A stretch of DNA of 38,251 bases from Scleroderma bovista (lineage: Eukaryota; Basidiomycota; Agaricomycetes; Boletales; Sclerodermataceae): positions 1 to 38,251 of the forward strand of contig JAYMGJ010000466.1 in assembly GCA_037178675.1 (NCBI GenBank), written 5' to 3'. The translations under genes were made by a program, and so were the position numbers. The notes under the pieces are model-generated. The model saw only the letters and a program-made list of their open reading frames with translations, was not told the origin of the DNA and ran no database searches. This document shows, in pieces, positions 32,770-38,251 of the stretch. Position 1 is the stretch's first letter. Each line of letters opens with the position of its first letter.

Positions 32770-35700
32770 TCATTCCTCATCCTCCTCCCTCCCCCTTTCA
32801 TCATCCCCCTCCTCATGTGATTCATCATCCCCTTCTTTCTCTACCACTCTATTCTTTTTTGGAGGCTGACGGGTATTCCTTGCCTTTGCTGACTTTCGCT
32901 GTCTTGCCTGTTGTAGACTCTTCTTCTCCAATTGCAATACTTTGTTGGTAAGTATATCATCATACCCTGCATGCCGCATGAGGTCCATGTGCAGCATATT
33001 ATTTGTCTTCACAACTCGACAGGCTTTCTTCCTCTTCTTGCACTGATCCTTCTCCATTGAAATTCCCTCGATCTTGTAGAACTTAGGGTTTGTCACCAGC
33101 ACTATCCTGTCTTCTTCTGCTCTCCAGGTCTTTCCAGGAGTCTTTGCACTGCCTTTCATGGAGTCTGGCAAGGTCTGAAGAAGGGAGAACATCTTCCCAA
33201 GACGATCCGTGACCTCCAAGCATTCCCCCGCAGTCCTTCTCTCCATCACCTGGTGGTACTCCCAGATGTATCCTGGCTTTTTCCAGAGGGAACTCCAAGG
33301 AGATCTCCGTGCAGGCTGTTCTAGAGTTGCCTCTGGGAAGAAAATATCCATCCTTTCTGCAAAGCTGAGCTGGCGACGACCTGCTCCTGCGCTCCCTGGT
33401 ATCTCTGCATTGCAGGCCTTGAATTTACAGGCTCGGATGGTCTTATAAACCTGGTTAAGTGTCCAACTCTCCATAGCATCCTGCAAGGAAGCGGGTTCTG
33501 GTCTGCTCCTTGGGTCTGTGAGCCAAGAATCCTGTATCTGAATCCAGAACTGGCAGGTGAATTGCACAAATAGCTTTCCCACCACTGGTTCAAGACAGAA
33601 AAACTGTTCGGACCATCTCCATGGCCGCATGATTAACCAAGGCTGCATTTGAATGGTGGTCTTCAATCTTGACCAAGTTGGCATGTTTCCGATTGGAAAC
33701 TCTTCTGCACAATCCTCTAGAGGAATCCTTGGCCAGGTCGGCCTTCCATTCCTCTTTGTCAATTTTCCCTGCATTACCCTCAGCACCTCCAGGTCATCGT
33801 ATTGCTGCACCGCTTTGAGATGAGGCGTCCTCTTCAGGTCTAGGTCCAGCAGGAAGAACATCCCAAACCTTCCACATACCCTTGAGAACTGGAGAAGAGT
33901 CATGGATTCTCTGACATGATAGTTGAGAATTATTGGGGTGGAGGAGGTGCATCGAATCATGTGACAGATAATGCCTGTCAGAATTCCCAGGTTGGGTGGT
34001 TCCAGTTCCTTGAGTCTCATCTGAGTCATCTGGAGTGCCCTGACACGTCTGGCCAGAAATTCAAACCAGACCTCGGATCGTATCCACAGGATAGGATCTG
34101 AAGCTATAAACATTTCGACCTGTAGGAGTGTTCAAGATGACAGTCAAAGATATGCCTATGAAATCTCACCCTGCAAGGTAACTCGATCATCAGTACTTCT
34201 GCAGCCATCCCACTCATTCTATATTCGTCTCGAACTCCATATGACCTTTTCTTAGCCTGTCCAGAATAGATTTTGATGGCCTGCATGCATTGTTCCATAT
34301 AGTCACCATTCAGGGCATATGCATCCTTGTCCATCGCAAAGGTGGGCAAGTTATCATTTGGTCGGACTGCCTCATAGGCAAGATTGTAGGCACTCCTGAA
34401 TGCGATGTGAGTTTGTCTCCCTCTCTCCTGGGACATCTCTGCTTGAATACCACCATAACGCCCAAGAGTACATGCATGGTGTAGGTTCCCCTGCAGATAA
34501 CCACCAGCACCAAAGGACGCTTCCAGAGAATCCAGTCGCCACAATCCTACCAGCTTTTCGTCACATGTAGGATGGATCCCAATGCCCAAGTCGACCAACA
34601 GTTCGCCATTGTTTCTGTCAGTCATGTATGGCCAATCCAGGGCAGGTATCCCTTCAATAAGAGTCTCTATGGCAGATTTATCTCCTCGGAATAAACAGCT
34701 TTTTGCCCACAGCTTGATTCCCTTGCATTCCAGGACGAAAAAAAAGGAGCCATAGTTTGCATACCGGAGAGAATCATCCATGATGATCTCCTCCATGGTG
34801 GACTGGATCTTCTTCAATGTATGCATAGAAAAGGGGACTGCTTTGGGACGGCCAGGCTTTCTTTTTCCACCCTTTCGTGCCTTGAACCTCACTTCATCCA
34901 GAGTGAGGGATACATATGGGGCGCTCCCAACGTCTGCATGTTCACAAATGGCAGGAAGCAAAATATTCTCCCAAAAAAAGTCTAGGATCTCCTTTGGTAT
35001 GCGGCTGGCATGCCTGTGGGTTATCTCATCCCTGTGTATCATCCTGGGGAAGCAGATATAGACATGCATGTTTCCGGAAGCGTTGCTCAAGGTACCAAAG
35101 GTGGTATGAGGGACTCCAGACAGTGGAAATGACATGGTCAGCCACTCAGTACGGCCCCCCAAAGCACAGGCATCTTGCTCGGATTGGGGTACAAGGATGT
35201 CAACATACACATGGTTGTTCTTGTGCATGGGGGCCTTCTCCTCCAGAATAGGACCAAGGTAGATGGCAAGTGGAGTGGAGAACTGAAGAGAACGAGTGAC
35301 CCATACCAGACTGTCAATGTCCACTGTCACAAGCAAGTCCTCGGAAGCCACTTTGATGCCGTCCAGTTCCATATTGAGGCAGATGTGATGTCCATCCCTA
35401 TGTCGCCCACAAGTGAAGGTATTCAATAGGCTGTTAGAATTTCTGTCCCCACTCAGTTGTATCATCTGAGATGCACTCAGTATGGTTACATCTTCCACCA
35501 TGACTCTTGGAATGGGAAATGAATGTGGAAACGGAAACTGTCCCCGAGCAAGAGAGTATTCACCTGTCAAGACTTCTAAGAAATTGGCACAGTTCAGATC
35601 ATGTTGTCACTCACCAGTAACATGGTCATCAATCTGATGAGAGGAGTCATAGTTGTCAGGAATTCCAACAGGGAGGACATGATCTGCAGGTCTGACTGGT

Positions 35701-37615
35701 GGATCCAGATAGAACATCTGGCTGAAGGAGCTCAGGAGGCGATAGCCATGGTCTCGAAATGATGTCCATATTCCAGGTCGATAGTAGGGCTCCTCCACAA
35801 ACTCATGGGGATTGCGATCCTGATGCAAGCTTTCCAAGATGGGCCCACCTTCATACTCATCATAGGTGTTATCAAAGGGTTTCCATCTACGGCCCCGATA
35901 GGCAGGAAGGTGCAATGCAGGGGTGGGTCGTGGAAAGCGAAAAATAGATTCACCAGGCCAGCCCTTGATATGCTTTTGTCTTCTTGGGTCTGAATTCTCT
36001 TGTACATCGATTCCATGCACTGCCCGAGGAGGAAGATGGTCTCTGGCTCTGGCCCTGTGTACATAAGGGTAGCGCCTCAGCAGGTTCCTGAGATGCTGAG
36101 CCTTGGTATGTAAAGGAGACTGGTCCTCTTCTATATCACTATTCCTTGGGAGATCATCATCAGATGGTGGAAGAGAGGGTGGTCGACTTTGAGAGCGGAT
36201 CCTCTGACAGACAAGACATTGTGCACTGACAACATTAAGTTCACGGATGATGGAGGCATGTACCTCTCCAAAGGCTTGGTTCTCGACTTCAGAAATGGAT
36301 TCTGCGCTGACACCCATTGTGTCGTCCCACTCTGACCATATGTTTCCAGGGGGGTGATCGGTGTTAGAAAGGTAGCAATAGTCTTCCCAGCTCCTTCTAC
36401 AGGCCTCCTTCACCATGGCAAACATTCGGAGTCGCAGGCGATGACCGCATGGAATCGAAGGAATGTGAACAGTATTTCCATGTCCACCATAGAGGCCACT
36501 GTTCATGAGAGACTCCATGAAAAAGGATGCAATTGGCCCACAGTCTGTGCCATTCTGCATCCAATTCCAGGCATGTACAGTGACTCGATCTGGGTCCATT
36601 GCATCGTACCCATGAAGGGCTGCTATGCGTGTCCAGTAGAAAGGGCCATTCCACCCCTGCCAGTCGTCATGTGGACTACCATAGCTTTGATGAGGTATAT
36701 CTGGGACACCAGAAATACGCCTTCCAAAAACATAGGCAGAGTGTGATTCATATTCAAAGACTGCCACGAAGAAATGACTGTTGTGCATGACCACAAAAGC
36801 GACAGGAACAGAGGAATCAGCAGGAAGAGTGTCAAAGAGATGTCGCTGGCGAAACAGGTTTATCTCGCCTGCTTCAGGCAAAGCATGGGAATTTGAAGGA
36901 ACAGACGGGATAGCAGAGAAGAGGTCGACATAACGAACATGACTCATGCCTTGTACAGCGTACCATTGTGACAGAAGGTGGAGGTTGAGGACAGTGGCAT
37001 CGATCCAGGTCTCATGTGTGAGGGTATGCAGGTTCTGATATGCCATCGCCCACACAGTTGGTCTAGCCATGGAGCACACTATGCAAATAAGAAAATGAAC
37101 AGCCAGCAAGGAGAGGTAATCAGGAACTTACTGATAATGTGGTGAACTGAAGGTACAGGTGACTCCTGATGCAAGGATGGAACACGTGGAGGCGATTGGC
37201 AGGGAATTGTTTGAGCACGCTCATCGACAAAGTCATCTTTGGAGTCATCAGAGTCTCCATGAGGGGAGTGGTGTTTCCCATCAGAACCATCCAAGTGGTC
37301 TATCATAGCCTGGCACTTTATATATATAGCATCCAGTTCATGCTCGTCAAATGATGACCCAGCATCATCTAGGGCCTGAGAACGAAGACCATCCATTATC
37401 AAATCATAGGATGGTGATAGAGGAGAACGGCGGGTCGAGTCAGAATCATGATCAGAGGAATGTGAAAGGTTTTTCATGAGATTGTCAAATGCACGTAGTA
37501 TTTCATTTTCACTGGTAGAAGATAAGCTGGCTCTTTGTGCTTTGTGAGATCGGATCTGTGGTGCCATAACAGCAGTGTATGTTAGAATCGGAAGGAAACA
37601 TTGTTTGCCGACCAT
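32770..37615 (-). CDS. Ulp1/C48-like cysteine protease fused to a long unrecognised region, four exons
   Basis: Exons (minus strand): 37567-37132 (or from ATG 37615), 37078-35615, 35563-34170, 34119-32770; about 1547 or 1563 residues. Introns of 53, 51 and 50 nt with GTAAGT, GTGAGT and GTGAGA donors and CAG or TAG acceptors; the frame is continuous. Exon 1 is Ser/Asp-rich, probably disordered. Exon 2 holds the protease-like domain: MHNSHFFVAVFEYES supplies the His and WNWMQNGTDCGP supplies Gln and the DCG nucleophile Cys, the Ulp1/SENP arrangement. Exons 3 and 4 carry over 900 residues that I cannot assign (KGGKRKPGRPKAV basic stretch, Trp-rich middle), ending in a basic then Glu/Asp-rich tail. 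Ulp1-like domains are known in transposons and in expanded agaric families; SUMO cleavage is inferred only. Copy 1 keeps only a broken 3' part. Confidence 0.82.
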
Positions 37616-37758
37616 GACCAGATAATATTAGGTAAAATGGATGGGGACCATGCACTACCCGAGCTCGCACAGCATTTAGCCGATGCTGAACTTGAAAATT
37701 AACACACCATCTCCCTTTCCTGTCCATCCTTTACTTCGTCCCACATCCAACTCTGAGA
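37616..37758. promoter_or_regulatory. Short divergent intergenic region, probable shared promoter
   Basis: About 143-190 bp separates the minus-strand protease gene start (37615 or 37567) from the plus-strand ATG 37759. No other gene fits here apart from a 21-codon ORF at about 37638. A shared or bidirectional promoter is inferred from spacing alone; no motif was identified. Confidence 0.4.
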
Positions 37759-38251
37759 ATGTCAAAACCATCAAAAGCAAGATTTTATACATTTCCTTCC
37801 TCTAAAGTCCTAAAGGGTAAGTATGTTAATGGAAGAAATGTAGACATGTGCGCTTATCCGATAAGTGAACAACCTCATGGAGGCAGATGACGACATCTTG
37901 GATGGAAGAAAGGAAATTCCGGAAAAAATGTCACATCTATTCTATCGGGGGGACAGGTAAGAGTCTATATGAATAATAGGGTAATGTTATAACATGTTCC
38001 TGCATCAGTGCCCTTATTTTTGGGATAGATAATGCACGGTGGTATGGGAAGATCCATGATATCATGGTTCAAGAACTGAAGAAAACTGTGGTGAGAGTTT
38101 CTAGATTATGTTCATGGGGTATGGTGTTGACAAAAATGCAGAAGGCATGGGTAGCTGTACAGTGGTACTACCAAAAGGAGGATATAACCCAACAGAAGTG
38201 AGTCAACTAAGCATCTAATGCATGCTTGTTTCAGGATTCTGAGTTTCTTGT
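37759..38251 (+). CDS. Partial multi-exon gene, tentative BAH-like domain
   Basis: Runs off the window. Predicted exons 37759-37816, 37887-37956, 38009-38090, 38142-38197 and 38235 onward. Introns of 70, 52, 51 and 37 nt have GTAAGT, GTAAGA, GTGAGA and GTGAGT donors, and phases agree throughout. The product begins MSKPSKARFYTFPSSKVLKG. FGIDNARWYGKIHDIMVQEL, followed across an intron by AWVAVQWYYQKEDI, matches the pattern of BAH domains, where a G-K-I strand precedes a V-x-W-[FY]-Y-x-x-x-D strand. BAH domains bind chromatin. The assignment is by motif shape only. The 38091-38141 intron is in frame and stop-free, so retention is possible. Confidence 0.55.

Noticed and set aside
1..38251. TET/JBP dioxygenase gene, often linked to KDZ elements in agarics
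   Set aside because: No reading frame showed the expected HxD...H...R arrangement in a plausible context.
1..38251. tRNA or rRNA genes
   Set aside because: I recognised no cloverleaf with A/B boxes and no rRNA-like stretch by eye; a tRNA scan would be needed to exclude them fully.

Overview
The window reads as a transposon-rich stretch of a filamentous basidiomycete genome, most likely Agaricomycetes. The reasons are very short introns (about 46-62 nt, with GT/GC donors and CTAAY-like branch sites), a KDZ-type (Kyakuja-Dileera-Zisupton) transposase, a telomere-linked-helicase-like RecQ gene, a Ty1/copia retrotransposon and hAT debris. I saw no bacterial features. I cannot name the species.

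Layout: (1) 1-11143 is copy 1 of a segmental duplication. It holds a decayed hAT-like transposase, an 11-unit array of about 150 bp repeats and a truncated, mutated minus-strand gene. A copia element (1068-6942, 5-bp target duplication) is inserted in it. (2) 11144-17863 is a RecQ/TLH-like helicase gene with a repeat-rich 5' region. (3) 17864-21900 is gene-poor and repeat-rich, with one doubtful ORF and an 81-bp minisatellite. (4) 21942-28964 is a KDZ locus with three same-strand genes: transposase, an unrecognised protein and an HMG-like protein. (5) 29653-34984 is copy 2 of the duplication. It continues into an intact four-exon minus-strand gene (37567/37615 to 32770) encoding a Ulp1/C48-like cysteine protease domain fused to a long unrecognised region. 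(6) A divergent plus-strand gene, tentatively with a BAH-like domain, starts at 37759 and runs off the window.

The most striking observation is in the helicase gene. Every one of its first 14 introns carries the same 18-nt near-palindrome (consensus TAGCATACACGTATGCTA). Eight consecutive mini-exons of 30-45 nt, all multiples of three and all bounded by phase-0 introns, encode a degenerate 10-15 residue repeat. A second cassette of two 33-nt exons is separated by GC-AG introns. The palindrome also sits in introns between large, unrepeated exons and four times upstream of the gene, but not in the last intron and nowhere else that I saw in the window. This looks like expansion of an intron-borne element or a gene-specific intronic signal.

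The two duplication copies act as a natural experiment. Copy 2 preserves the empty target site of the copia insertion. Differences between the copies are visibly rich in CpG/TpG transitions, including two CGA-to-TGA nonsense changes in copy 1. The two LTRs show the same bias. This points to decay of methylated cytosine.
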